Source: DATGHS01 sp035307785
Lineage (GTDB): Bacteria; Planctomycetota; Planctomycetia; Gemmatales; Gemmataceae
Direction of reading: 5' to 3'
Length of the DNA: 8,447 nucleotides
Assembly (NCBI GenBank): GCA_035307785.1
Contig: DATGHS010000578.1
Span: forward strand, 1 to 8,447
The notes under the pieces are model-generated. The model had not been told where the DNA came from and made no database searches. It saw nothing but the letters and a program-made list of their open reading frames with translations. Positions 1 to 6,213 of the stretch are shown here, piece by piece (within the stretch, counting starts at the first letter, position 1; each line of letters starts with the position of its first letter). The translations under genes and the position numbers were made by a program.

Positions 1-464
1 TCATTATCGGCCGCGGCGAGATTATTGAGAAAACCCTGAAAGGCGGCATCGTAAAGTCCCTGCTTGCCGGCGCCGACGATGCCGGCCAGCATGTTCGCGA
101 TTACCGGCCGGCGTTCACCGAGCTGTTGCACGAGGGTATCGGTGGCGCCATCGAGGGCGCCGCGCAGAAGGGTGCGCGTTTCGCTGTCCTTTTGTCGCAC
201 AGCTTCGCGCACTGCCGCGGCTTTGGGCGGCGCCAGGAAAGAACCAAGTGGGAATGGATCGCCCGGTTTCGCCGGCACCAGCTTTTCGAACTCCTGCGTT
301 AAGTAGCCCGTCGCAATCAAGGTCGCGGAGATGGCGCCTGCCGACGTGCCCACGAGTCGACGGATGACCGGCAACTGCCGCCGGTTTTGCAATACCTGCA
401 TGGCGCCCGAAAACGCCACCCCACGGGTGCCACCGCCACTGAATACGAGATCGAAAGCTGGCAT
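1..464 (-). CDS. Patatin-like phospholipase, N-terminal part (cut by window edge)
   Basis: This gene runs off the left edge; 154 codons are visible. Reading from the ATG at 464, residues 10-15 are GGGTRG, the glycine-rich oxyanion-hole motif of patatins. Residues 39-43 are GTSAG, the GxSxG nucleophile elbow with Ser41 as the expected catalytic serine. Proteins of this family are Ser-Asp dyad acyl hydrolases that act on phospholipids or neutral lipids. The catalytic Asp (DG[GA] motif) would lie beyond the window and cannot be checked. No signal peptide is seen: the protein begins directly with the first beta strand (PAFDLVFSGGG), suggesting a cytoplasmic or peripheral enzyme. The start is supported by a strong ribosome binding site (AAGGAAGGA) just upstream. 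It follows the oxidoreductase gene on the same strand after 42 nt, so co-transcription is plausible. The substrate is unknown. Confidence 0.9.
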   Translation of the reverse strand, partial: MPAFDLVFSGGGTRGVAFSGAMQVLQNRRQLPVIRRLVGTSAGAISATLIATGYLTQEFEKLVPAKPGDPFPLGSFLAPPKAAAVREAVRQKDSETRTLLRGALDGATDTLVQQLGERRPVIANMLAGIVGAGKQGLYDAAFQGFLNNLAAADN

Positions 465-506
465 GAGATCCTTCCTTTGCTAGAGCCGCTCCGCTGCACG
501 TCGCGG

Positions 507-1400
507 CTAACCCAAAACCTTTTGCGGTGTTCCGTGGTTCATGGCGCTGTTGCGGGCCGACTCGATGAAGCCCACGATTTCGAGCGTGATCGCCGGGTCG
601 AGCGGCGATTTTCCGGTTTGGAACATTTCCACAATCTTCTTCAGCAACTCCCGGTAAATGACCGCCGTGCCAATCGGGACCGGCATGACTCCCTGGTCGC
701 AGAAAGCGATCGCGCCGTATTCACTCTTCCCGGCCCGAATGCCTCGCACCGAGGCAATTCTTCCGTCCTTCCAATGGCCGGTGACTTCTTCTGCCTTTTT
801 ATCATACGAACAGGTCACGAGTTCGCACCCTGGCCCCATCAGCGTGTACAGGATTTCCACCGCGTGAATGCCGTAATGGAAGAGCCCGGGGTTTCGCTCG
901 TTCTCCGGCGCCGGTCCGTAGGCCAAGGCGCCATGAAACTTACCGTGCTTCTGGTCCGCCACGAATGCGACGAGTTCCGGCGCATAACGTAGTGACGACG
1001 AGCTAAAGAGCGGCAGCTTTTTCTTCTCGGCCAAATCGATCAGCTTGCGCGCATCCGCGACGCTGCAGGTGAACGGCTTGTCCACATAACACGGAATGCC
1101 CGCCTCCATGAAAGGCTTGGCCCGTTCGTAATGCGGCGTGCCCTCTTGAGATTCGATCAGCATGCCATCGACTTTGCCGATCATTTCCTCCGGCTTATCC
1201 ACCAGCGGCACGCCGAGCTTTTTCATCTCTGCCACGTAACCGGGGATGCGTTCGGGTGCAATCTTCGATTCACCGGGGCAGCCGATTACGACTTGCGCGC
1301 CTTCTACCCACTGCGTTTCCGCGATGCCGGCGTGGTTGAGCCGGCGCGTGAATTCGATCACGTGCGAAGTATCAAAGTCGAGAATGCCGAGTTTGATCAT
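507..1400 (-). CDS. Gfo/Idh/MocA-family oxidoreductase
   Basis: The 297-residue protein has the layout of Gfo/Idh/MocA enzymes: an N-terminal Rossmann-like domain (about 1-115) and a C-terminal alpha/beta substrate domain. YVDKPF at 106-111 corresponds to the family EKP motif, with Lys108 as the expected active-site lysine. HYGIHAVE at 175-182 corresponds to the G-x-H-x-x-D segment, with His179 in place and Glu182 where Asp is usual. The N-terminal dinucleotide-binding loop is atypical: GILDFDTSHV (5-14) lacks the usual GxGxxG glycines. Known members oxidise or reduce sugars, inositols or similar substrates with NAD(P); the substrate here cannot be named. The length is slightly short for the family. 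The ATG is preceded by AAAGGAGGA, so the start is secure. It lies first in a minus-strand pair with the patatin-like gene. No signal peptide is visible. Confidence 0.87.
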   Translation of the reverse strand: MIKLGILDFDTSHVIEFTRRLNHAGIAETQWVEGAQVVIGCPGESKIAPERIPGYVAEMKKLGVPLVDKPEEMIGKVDGMLIESQEGTPHYERAKPFMEAGIPCYVDKPFTCSVADARKLIDLAEKKKLPLFSSSSLRYAPELVAFVADQKHGKFHGALAYGPAPENERNPGLFHYGIHAVEILYTLMGPGCELVTCSYDKKAEEVTGHWKDGRIASVRGIRAGKSEYGAIAFCDQGVMPVPIGTAVIYRELLKKIVEMFQTGKSPLDPAITLEIVGFIESARNSAMNHGTPQKVLG

Positions 1401-1430
1401 TGCGGTCCTCCTTTAGCAGTATGCGTACAT

Positions 1431-1436
1431 TCTATA
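1431..1436 (-). promoter_or_regulatory. Possible -10 box upstream of the oxidoreductase gene
   Basis: On the minus strand this reads TATAGA, about 30 nt before the start codon and just upstream of the AAAGGAGGA ribosome binding site. No good -35 element is seen at 17 nt; that position falls inside the AT-rich dispersed repeat. It is a weak candidate only. Confidence 0.25.
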
Positions 1437-1580
1437 AATCCGAATTTCGAAACACGAAATCCGAAACAAATCCAAAATCCGAAATCTAAATGAGCCAGCG
1501 TTGACTGGCCCATGCTAAAGATTTGGAATTTGGTTATTTGAATTTGTTTCGGATTTCGTGTTTCGCATTTCGAATTTTGG
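1432..1580. repeat. Long imperfect palindrome made of two inverted copies of a dispersed repeat
   Basis: Bases 1448-1471 and 1542-1565 are exact reverse complements over 24 bp (the unit contains CACGAAATCCGAAAC). Imperfect pairing continues on both sides: AAATCT at 1482-1487 pairs with AGATTT at 1519-1524, and GCCAG at 1494-1498 pairs with CTGGC at 1505-1509 around a 6-nt loop. The whole could fold as one long stem-loop. It is AT-richer than the neighbouring genes and lies between two divergent genes, so it is not placed as a terminator. Units built from ATTTCGNNTTTCG-like words are, as I recall, a common dispersed intergenic repeat in planctomycete and related genomes. A role as a MITE-like or REP-like element is inference. 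Confidence 0.8.
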
Positions 1581-1610
1581 GAGACTTAACCAGTTCGCCG
1601 GGCTCATAGA

Positions 1611-2123
1611 ATGGGTAGCATGCTCCTCATTCGTCGATTTCTGGTGGTGCTCGCGCTGATGTTCTGGATGGGCGGCTTCATGTTCTATGGGGCGGTCGTG
1701 GTGCCGACCAATCGCATTGAATTGAAGGACATGCCGCAGCGCGGCACGATTACGCAGCACGTCACCGAATGGATGAATTTCGCGGGAACGTTGGCGTTGC
1801 TGGTCCTGTTTGTGGATACTTACGCCAGTGCGGCGGGCAGCCAGCGTTGGCGCTGGGTGTGCTGGGCCGGCATGGTTATTCCGCATCTGTTCTTGATCTG
1901 GCTGCACCGCGAATTGACCAAGCAAATGAGCGCGCCCGGCTTCCATCAATCCGATATCAAGGGCTTTCTGATCTGGCACCGGGTCTATTTGATCACGAAT
2001 ACCGTGCAATGGTTTGCGGGCATGGTGTTCTTGGGCTTGACCCTCCGCCAATGGCGTCGCGAGGATCGAGTTGGTGCGAATCCAGCGCCGGAGCCGCGAA
2101 ACGCCAACGCAGTCCAAGGCTGA
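1611..2123 (+). CDS. Small four-helix membrane protein of unknown function
   Basis: The product is 170 residues with four predicted membrane helices at about 6-31, 54-74, 80-98 and 120-145, and a charged, proline-rich C-terminal tail. The first helix carries WMGGFMFYGAVVVP. This pattern (W-x-G-x-x-F/M-x-x-x-V-x-P) recalls the DUF4149/TMEM205 and CopD-like membrane families, but the similarity is weak and no function can be assigned. The WHRVYLITNTVQW segment before the last helix (122-134) is the other distinctive region. Neither ATG at 1611 nor the in-frame ATG at 1620 has a good ribosome binding site, so the first nine bases are uncertain. The gene starts just outside the long palindromic repeat, and its stop is only 1 nt from the stop of the convergent rarD-like gene. 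Hydrophobicity pattern and coherent length support a real gene. Confidence 0.75.
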   Translation: MGSMLLIRRFLVVLALMFWMGGFMFYGAVVVPTNRIELKDMPQRGTITQHVTEWMNFAGTLALLVLFVDTYASAAGSQRWRWVCWAGMVIPHLFLIWLHRELTKQMSAPGFHQSDIKGFLIWHRVYLITNTVQWFAGMVFLGLTLRQWRREDRVGANPAPEPRNANAVQG

Positions 2124-2124
2124 C

Positions 2125-3063
2125 TCACTGCATGCATTTCTTCGAATCCTTTGCGTCTTCGCGGTGCATAATAATACCGCGGCGTTGCCGGTAACCCCAG
2201 ACTGCATCCGCCGAGTAGACCGCCAGCGCCGCCCAGATAAACGAAAAGCCTAGCAGCTTCTCGCGCGTAAAGGCTTCGTGAAAGACCACAATGGAAAGTA
2301 GGAACTGCCCGGTGGGCGAGAGGTATTGCAAAAAGCCCAGCGTCGTGAGCCGCAATCGCCGTGCTGCCTGGGCAAAGCAAAAGAGCGGCAGCACGGTAAT
2401 CACGCTGCCGGCGATCAGAAGCGCATCGGTCGCGCGGTCCACATGCGCGAATTTGGCCTCGCCACGATGTTGCAGCCAGAGGACATAACCGAGCGCAACC
2501 GGCAGCAGCAGCAGGGCTTCCACCGACAGCCCGGTGAGCGCATCGGCCGCCACGGTCTTGCGAAATAGGCCGTAAAGACTGAACGACACGGCCAGAACCA
2601 AGGCAATCCAAGGGAATTCCCAGGTGGAAACCGTTAGCACGACCACGCCGAGGCAGGCGAGTATCAACGCCAGTGTTTGAGCCAGCCGCAAACGCTCGCG
2701 CAGCACGACAATTCCCAGCGCGTTGTTGACCAGCGGCGCGATGAAATAGCCCAGGCTCGTCTGCATGACGCGCTCGGTAGTGACGCCGTAAATGTAGACG
2801 TACCAATTGCCGGCAATCAGAATGGTGGTCAGGAGCAGCGTGTTGCGAATGCGCGGCGTCGCCAGGCAATGGCCAAGCGCTTTCCAGCCGCCAATAAAGG
2901 ATAAAATGAGGGCGAGCAGCACGGTGGACCAAACGATACGCTGAGCCAGCAGTTCCAGAGCCGGCACTTCGCGAACGGCAAAGAAGTAAACCGGCACGAG
3001 GCCCCAGAATCCATAGGCCCCGATGCCGTACAACCATCCCGAGCGCGAATCGCCGCTAGACAA
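2125..3063 (-). CDS. rarD: RarD-type EamA-family permease
   Basis: The 312-residue protein matches RarD of the EamA (drug/metabolite) transporter superfamily, inner-membrane proteins with about ten helices in two repeats. Diagnostic segments are NWYVYIYGV (86-94), SLGYFIAPLVN (103-113), RERLR (122-126), YGLFRK (164-169) and QYLSPTGQFLL (246-256). Family members are annotated as chloramphenicol-sensitivity proteins; the physiological substrate is not established. The start codon is TTG at 3063. It is chosen because GAGGAGG lies 9 nt upstream and there is no in-frame ATG before residue 100. Conserved sequence ends near residue 296; the last 16 residues (IIMHREDAKDSKKCMQ) are translated from a dispersed intergenic repeat and make the protein longer than the roughly 296 residues of E. 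coli RarD. The gene is convergent with the membrane-protein gene to its left. Confidence 0.92.
   Translation of the reverse strand: MSSGDSRSGWLYGIGAYGFWGLVPVYFFAVREVPALELLAQRIVWSTVLLALILSFIGGWKALGHCLATPRIRNTLLLTTILIAGNWYVYIYGVTTERVMQTSLGYFIAPLVNNALGIVVLRERLRLAQTLALILACLGVVVLTVSTWEFPWIALVLAVSFSLYGLFRKTVAADALTGLSVEALLLLPVALGYVLWLQHRGEAKFAHVDRATDALLIAGSVITVLPLFCFAQAARRLRLTTLGFLQYLSPTGQFLLSIVVFHEAFTREKLLGFSFIWAALAVYSADAVWGYRQRRGIIMHREDAKDSKKCMQ
2137..2169 (-). repeat. Dispersed repeat forming the 3' end of the rarD-like gene
   Basis: On the plus strand this reads TTCTTCGAATCCTTTGCG followed by TCTTCGCGGTGCAT. It is of the 'CTTTGCGTCTTCGCG' type that I recognise as a recurrent intergenic repeat of planctomycete and other environmental genomes. 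Translated on the minus strand it gives HREDAKDSKK at the very end of the permease. The identification rests on recalled pattern, not a search. Confidence 0.6.
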
Positions 3064-3154
3064 CTTGCCGCGCCTCCTCTGTTCCTGGTCAATACATCCG
3101 GTTTAGAGCGCTGGTTGCAATCAAACAAGAATAACGCGGCCCCGAACAATGTCC

Positions 3155-3201
3155 TCGACTCGCTCCGCGAGTCGAACGTCCACTCGCGCAGAGAGTGGAC
3201 G
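3155..3201 (-). terminator. Two tandem perfect hairpins downstream of the mcrC-like gene
   Basis: The first hairpin is TCGACTCGC (3155-3163), loop TCC, GCGAGTCGA (3167-3175), a 9-bp perfect stem. The second is CGTCCACTC (3177-3185), a 7-nt loop, GAGTGGACG (3193-3201), also 9 bp and perfect. They start 29 nt after the stop codon of the minus-strand mcrC-like gene. No U-tract follows on that strand, so they are not a classical intrinsic terminator. They may block 3' exonucleases, assist factor-dependent termination, or be a REP-like repeat. The rest of the 3064-3230 gap shows no gene; it holds only the ribosome binding site of the rarD-like gene. Confidence 0.5.
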
Positions 3202-3230
3202 ACCAATTGACACGGAAAGCTCAAATAGGT

Positions 3231-4415
3231 TCACCGGCCGATGATTCGCCGGGCCAGCCGTTGCAATGAACGCGCACACTGTTCCCGACTTCCCGTCATT
3301 CGCAAGGTGACGAATTCGATCTGAGTTCGAGCGTTCTGCATTCGGTAAACTTGGCTCTGGTATCTTCGCCCAGGATACACCAGGATTGCCCGGTTCGCGT
3401 CCAGAGCGCCGGCGTAAGCGAGGATCTGGTGCAGATCGTCGGCATCGGGCTGGCCTGTGAAGTCTTTCCATTTCACATCGACAACGGAACAATCGCTTTT
3501 TCGTTGAATGACGACGTCGGGCCGCAAGAAAAGCTCCGGTTGCTGGGCAACTTGCTCGTGCCATATGAGCCTGGGCTGTGCTTGGACGCTCGCATCCGAT
3601 TTTGCCAACATGCGCTGGATGCCCATTGTCACAGAGCGCTCAAACAACCGCTCCATGTCGATTAGGAACGAAGCGGGCCGGTCGATTCGGCCCATACTGC
3701 TCGCGCGCAACAGCATCTGGCCAAGTTCCAACAGCGGGCCGTAGCTGGTTGTACGCGGATCATTCTGTATCCGCTCGAATTCCGCCGCGGACAGCGTGGA
3801 CGATTCAACGTCCGCAAAACTCGCCAGCAACGACTCCAAATTGGCGCGCGTCTTGCTGGCCAACCAGGGCAAATATAGTAACCGTTCGCCAAGTGATTTC
3901 ACCAACCGGTTGCAGGGAATATCGATGGATAGCTCGTCGAAATGGCAAGCGAACCGTTCCGGCAAGCCGGGACCCATTTGCATTTGGGCTGCCACGTCGA
4001 TACGGCCGCGCACCTGCGCAACCTCTTCGAAGCGCTCGGTGTAACCTGTCTGCAGTCCATCGGCAATTCGTTTTCGAAGAAGGTGCACAAATTGCTCCAG
4101 CACGAACTCCGGCAGCGCGCGCGGCGATTGTCCGATGTCGCCTGGCGCCGCCGCGAACCATTGCCCAGCTGGATCAAGCAGCCAGGCGAAGTTATCCCAC
4201 GGCAACTTCGGCAGAATCCACATCTGGCAGCAAGGCGCGTGAATTACACCGGCGACGCCGCGCGGCGTGAGGCGATACCAATGGCGCTCCGGTGTAAATT
4301 CGATGTCCAGATGCTGCCGATGTTCTTCCAGCAGATAGCCGACATCAAGTCGCCGCAGCCGGCACAAACGCGTTTGCCGCTCGCGCAGCCGGATTATGGG
4401 TGAACTAGGAGTCAT
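3231..4415 (-). CDS. mcrC: McrC-family 5-methylcytosine restriction nuclease subunit
   Basis: The 394-residue protein has the McrC layout. The N-terminal region ends in a segment with GVAGVIHAP (53-61) and ILPKLPWDNF (67-76). The middle part contains VRGRID (135-140), CHFDELSIDIPCNR (157-170) and FLIDMERLFE (250-259). The C-terminal PD-(D/E)xK nuclease core has Pro299-Asp300, Asp313-Val-Lys315 and QILAYA at 330-335. The spacing of Asp300, Asp313 and Lys315 matches the catalytic Asp244, Asp257 and Lys259 of E. coli McrC, so the active site looks intact. In known McrBC systems this subunit cleaves methylated DNA only with the GTPase McrB, normally the adjacent upstream gene. Here the upstream gene is a methyltransferase, and no AAA+ GTPase is in the window. 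The ATG at 4415 has no clear ribosome binding site, and 48 nt separate it from the methyltransferase gene. Confidence 0.87.
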   Translation of the reverse strand: MTPSSPIIRLRERQTRLCRLRRLDVGYLLEEHRQHLDIEFTPERHWYRLTPRGVAGVIHAPCCQMWILPKLPWDNFAWLLDPAGQWFAAAPGDIGQSPRALPEFVLEQFVHLLRKRIADGLQTGYTERFEEVAQVRGRIDVAAQMQMGPGLPERFACHFDELSIDIPCNRLVKSLGERLLYLPWLASKTRANLESLLASFADVESSTLSAAEFERIQNDPRTTSYGPLLELGQMLLRASSMGRIDRPASFLIDMERLFERSVTMGIQRMLAKSDASVQAQPRLIWHEQVAQQPELFLRPDVVIQRKSDCSVVDVKWKDFTGQPDADDLHQILAYAGALDANRAILVYPGRRYQSQVYRMQNARTQIEFVTLRMTGSREQCARSLQRLARRIIGR

Positions 4416-4434
4416 TGGTGAATTTCTACCGATA

Positions 4435-4458
4435 GCCCACGGACGGAAGTCCCTGGGC
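4435..4458 (-). other. Intercistronic hairpin between methyltransferase and mcrC-like genes
   Basis: GCCCA and GGAC (4435-4444, interrupted by C4440) pair with GTCC and TGGGC (4449-4458, interrupted by C4453) around a 4-nt loop. The stem is 9 bp with one mismatch. It begins 5 nt after the methyltransferase stop and ends about 20 nt before the mcrC start. No U-tract follows, so mRNA processing or partial attenuation is as likely as termination. Confidence 0.35.
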
Positions 4459-4463
4459 GGTCA

Positions 4464-5480
4464 TTACACTGGCACGCCCACAATGACGTCCACGGCGCTC
4501 TTGGTGTTCACGACACGTTCAAGCCGGAAGCCGCAGGCAGCATATAGTGAGCGATATTCTTCCTCCGTGCGTTCCTTGCCGCCGGGAATGGCGAGCATGT
4601 TTAGGTCGAGCAGTTTCGCGAAGTGCGGCGTGTTGCCCGGCGGGATGACGGTTTCCACGACCAACAGTTGGCCTTGTTTCGGCATCACCTTGCGGATGTT
4701 CTTAAGGATGGTCTGACATTCCGGATCGTACCAGTCATGGAGGATGTGCCGCATGAAATAGGCATCGCCACCGGGCGGGGCGGAGTCGAAGAAACTGCCG
4801 CCGACGGCCTGGCAGCGACCGGCGACACCCGCGGCGTGCAACAACGGCTTGGCGCGCTCGACCACGTGCGGCAAATCGTAAAGGATGCCCTTTAGCTTTG
4901 GCGTGCGGATGAGCACCTGGGTGAGGTTGTTGCCGTTCCCGCCGCCCACGTCCACCAGCGTATTGAAGCCGGAGAAATCAAACGCATCGAGCATGGCGCC
5001 GGTCTCGTCGCCGTGCACCCCGACCATCGCTTCGTCAAAGATCTTTGCCGCCTCGGGATGGTCCGACAGATACTGAAATACCGGCTTGCCATACACGCGT
5101 TCGAACGCGGTCCGGCCGGTGCGGACACTGTGCTCGAACTCGGCCCAGGCCCGAAAATGCTCTTCGCCGATCATGATGGCGGCCGAGCGCATAGACCCCG
5201 GCACATCGCTGCGGAGATAGCCGGCCAGCGGGTTGAGCACGAACGTGCCGTCCTTCTGCTCCGAGAAGATTTCCTTGCTCGCCAGCGCGCGGAGCAGCCG
5301 GTAAAGGGACGGTGCATGCGTGCCGGTGGCCTTGGCCAACTGCTCGGCCGTTTGCGGCCCTTTCGCGAGCAGGTCGGCAATACCGAACTTCGCCGCAACA
5401 TGGATGGCCATCGAAAGCCAATAAGCCGAGCCCATTTGCAACAAGATTTTATTCAGCGGAATATCGGCGGGTACAGTCAT
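4464..5480 (-). CDS. SAM-dependent O-methyltransferase (COMT/acetylserotonin type)
   Basis: The 338-residue protein has the two-part structure of caffeate/acetylserotonin O-methyltransferases. The first 100 residues form a winged-helix dimerisation domain. The Rossmann domain follows, with SAM motif LVDVGGGNG (175-183), DLPHVV (202-207) and GGSFFD (227-232). AYFMRHILHDWYD contains the expected catalytic base His248 before Asp-Trp, and GGKERT is at 300-305. Family members methylate hydroxyls of aromatic or polyketide-like compounds, including hydroxy-carotenoids in bacteria; the substrate here is unknown. I chose the ATG at 5480 over a TTG at 5492 because GAGGAA lies about 6 nt before the ATG. 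That ribosome binding site overlaps the TGA stop of the phosphatase gene, only 8 nt upstream, so translational coupling is likely. The mcrC-like gene follows after 48 nt on the same strand. Confidence 0.9.
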   Translation of the reverse strand: MTVPADIPLNKILLQMGSAYWLSMAIHVAAKFGIADLLAKGPQTAEQLAKATGTHAPSLYRLLRALASKEIFSEQKDGTFVLNPLAGYLRSDVPGSMRSAAIMIGEEHFRAWAEFEHSVRTGRTAFERVYGKPVFQYLSDHPEAAKIFDEAMVGVHGDETGAMLDAFDFSGFNTLVDVGGGNGNNLTQVLIRTPKLKGILYDLPHVVERAKPLLHAAGVAGRCQAVGGSFFDSAPPGGDAYFMRHILHDWYDPECQTILKNIRKVMPKQGQLLVVETVIPPGNTPHFAKLLDLNMLAIPGGKERTEEEYRSLYAACGFRLERVVNTKSAVDVIVGVPV

Positions 5481-5488
5481 GGTGTTCC

Positions 5489-6181
5489 TCAACGGCGCCT
5501 TGCTCCCCTCTCCCCTTGGGGAAGAGGGGACGGGGGTGAAGGGTGAGCGGCGCCCGTCAACTCGACCCGAGATTCTCGATCGAATGCAGAGGAAGTCGAT
5601 GTCTGGCGACGCCAGCGCGGCTCATAATTTTGCAAATAGCCTCGCACATCGTCCTCTTCCCACAGATGATCGTAGCCATTGGAGTGCAATTCGGTCAGCG
5701 CTTGCTCATTCGACCAGTGATCGAATTCCATCCGGTAAATGGCACAGTAAGCCCCGGAGCGGTGCGTACCGGCAAAACAATGAATCAGGATCGGGTAGTA
5801 TTTCGGATTGTCGACGATCTCGAGGAATTGCTTCACGTTCTCCGCGGCCGGTGGCTCGCCTTCCGGCGCCCACCAGTGCTTCGGCGACAGGCGGAAATAC
5901 CAAAGTTCTTCCTTCCGGCAATATTCCTCTTCTTCCCAGTCGGGCGGCAATTGACCGGGCACATCAGCATCGCGCAGCGTGATCACCGTGCGAATGCCGT
6001 AGTCGTGAATGATGCGCTCAAGCCCCGCCTGGCTCATCTGTCCGCTGCGGTAGAGCAGCCCCGGATGCACCACACGGAAGTTGCGATAGGTGCGGTTCAG
6101 GTACACGTGATAAACCGGCGGCCCCGCCGCGATGAGCGAGGCGATGAGAAGCCCATTCATCCAGGCGAAGATTCGCGGCAT
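5489..6181 (-). CDS. Membrane-anchored dual-specificity/tyrosine phosphatase
   Basis: The 230-residue protein has the cysteine-phosphatase signature HCFAGTHRSG at 134-143, matching HCx5R[ST], with Cys135 as nucleophile and Arg141 as phosphate-binding residue. Flanking segments LYRSGQMSQAGLERI (43-57), YGIRTVITLRD (61-71) and YRMEFDHWSNEQAL (149-162) are typical of bacterial and Siw14-like phosphatases. A hydrophobic segment at about 7-26 follows a short basic start and probably anchors the enzyme outside the cytoplasm. I cannot point to a clear general-acid Asp in the expected loop; LSPKHWWAPEGEP (98-110) occupies that region. The conserved domain ends near residue 190. The tail ends in PSPPSPLPQGERGARRR, which is translated from a dispersed repeat. 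The ATG at 6181 is preceded by AAGGAGG at 6 nt. It is the first gene of the phosphatase-methyltransferase-mcrC run. Confidence 0.87.
   Translation of the reverse strand: MPRIFAWMNGLLIASLIAAGPPVYHVYLNRTYRNFRVVHPGLLYRSGQMSQAGLERIIHDYGIRTVITLRDADVPGQLPPDWEEEEYCRKEELWYFRLSPKHWWAPEGEPPAAENVKQFLEIVDNPKYYPILIHCFAGTHRSGAYCAIYRMEFDHWSNEQALTELHSNGYDHLWEEDDVRGYLQNYEPRWRRQTSTSSAFDRESRVELTGAAHPSPPSPLPQGERGARRR
5501..5545 (-). repeat. SPLPQGERG-type dispersed repeat with hairpin
   Basis: TCCCCTC (5504-5510) and TCCCC (5511-5515) pair with GGGGA (5518-5522) and GAGGGGA (5524-5530), leaving A5523 as a single bulge. The sequence is of the CCCCTCTCCCCTTGGGG type, widespread in bacterial intergenic DNA, whose translation is the familiar SPLPQGERG. 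Here it forms the end of the phosphatase reading frame. It lies about 20 nt before the methyltransferase start, so its hairpin could affect expression of the downstream gene. Confidence 0.65.
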
Positions 6182-6213
6182 GCATAGCCTCCTTGCCGGG
6201 AAAAGAAGATGCG

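Noticed and set aside
484..508. 6-bp inverted repeat between the oxidoreductase and patatin-like genes
   Set aside because: The stem AGCCGC/GCGGCT has a 13-nt loop and no U-tract, so it is too weak to call a terminator.
387..992. 201-codon plus-strand open frame opposite the oxidoreductase gene
   Set aside because: It is a GC-driven shadow frame; the opposite strand carries family motifs and a strong ribosome binding site.
1448..1565. CRISPR-like repeat array
   Set aside because: There are only two copies, in inverted orientation, without regular spacers or cas genes.
1515..2207. 230-codon minus-strand open frame opposite the small membrane-protein gene
   Set aside because: Its ends are translations of the dispersed repeats and its middle is antisense to a coherent four-helix protein.
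1985..3037. 350-codon minus-strand open frame overlapping the rarD-like gene and the end of the plus-strand membrane-protein gene
   Set aside because: It is rich in Arg, Ala and Gly with no recognisable motif, crosses two better supported genes, and lies out of frame with clear RarD motifs.
3064..3154. Possible promoter or RNA gene upstream of the rarD-like gene
   Set aside because: The best -35/-10 pair on the minus strand (TTGCAA, TGTATT) matches only 4 of 6 bases each with an 18-nt spacer, and no tRNA-like fold is seen.
3578..4270. 230-codon plus-strand open frame opposite the mcrC-like gene
   Set aside because: Low-complexity Arg/Ser/Pro composition and no motifs, while the other strand has an intact nuclease core.
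5543..6187. 214-codon plus-strand open frame opposite the phosphatase gene
   Set aside because: It shows no motifs, and the other strand carries the HCx5R signature and a good ribosome binding site.
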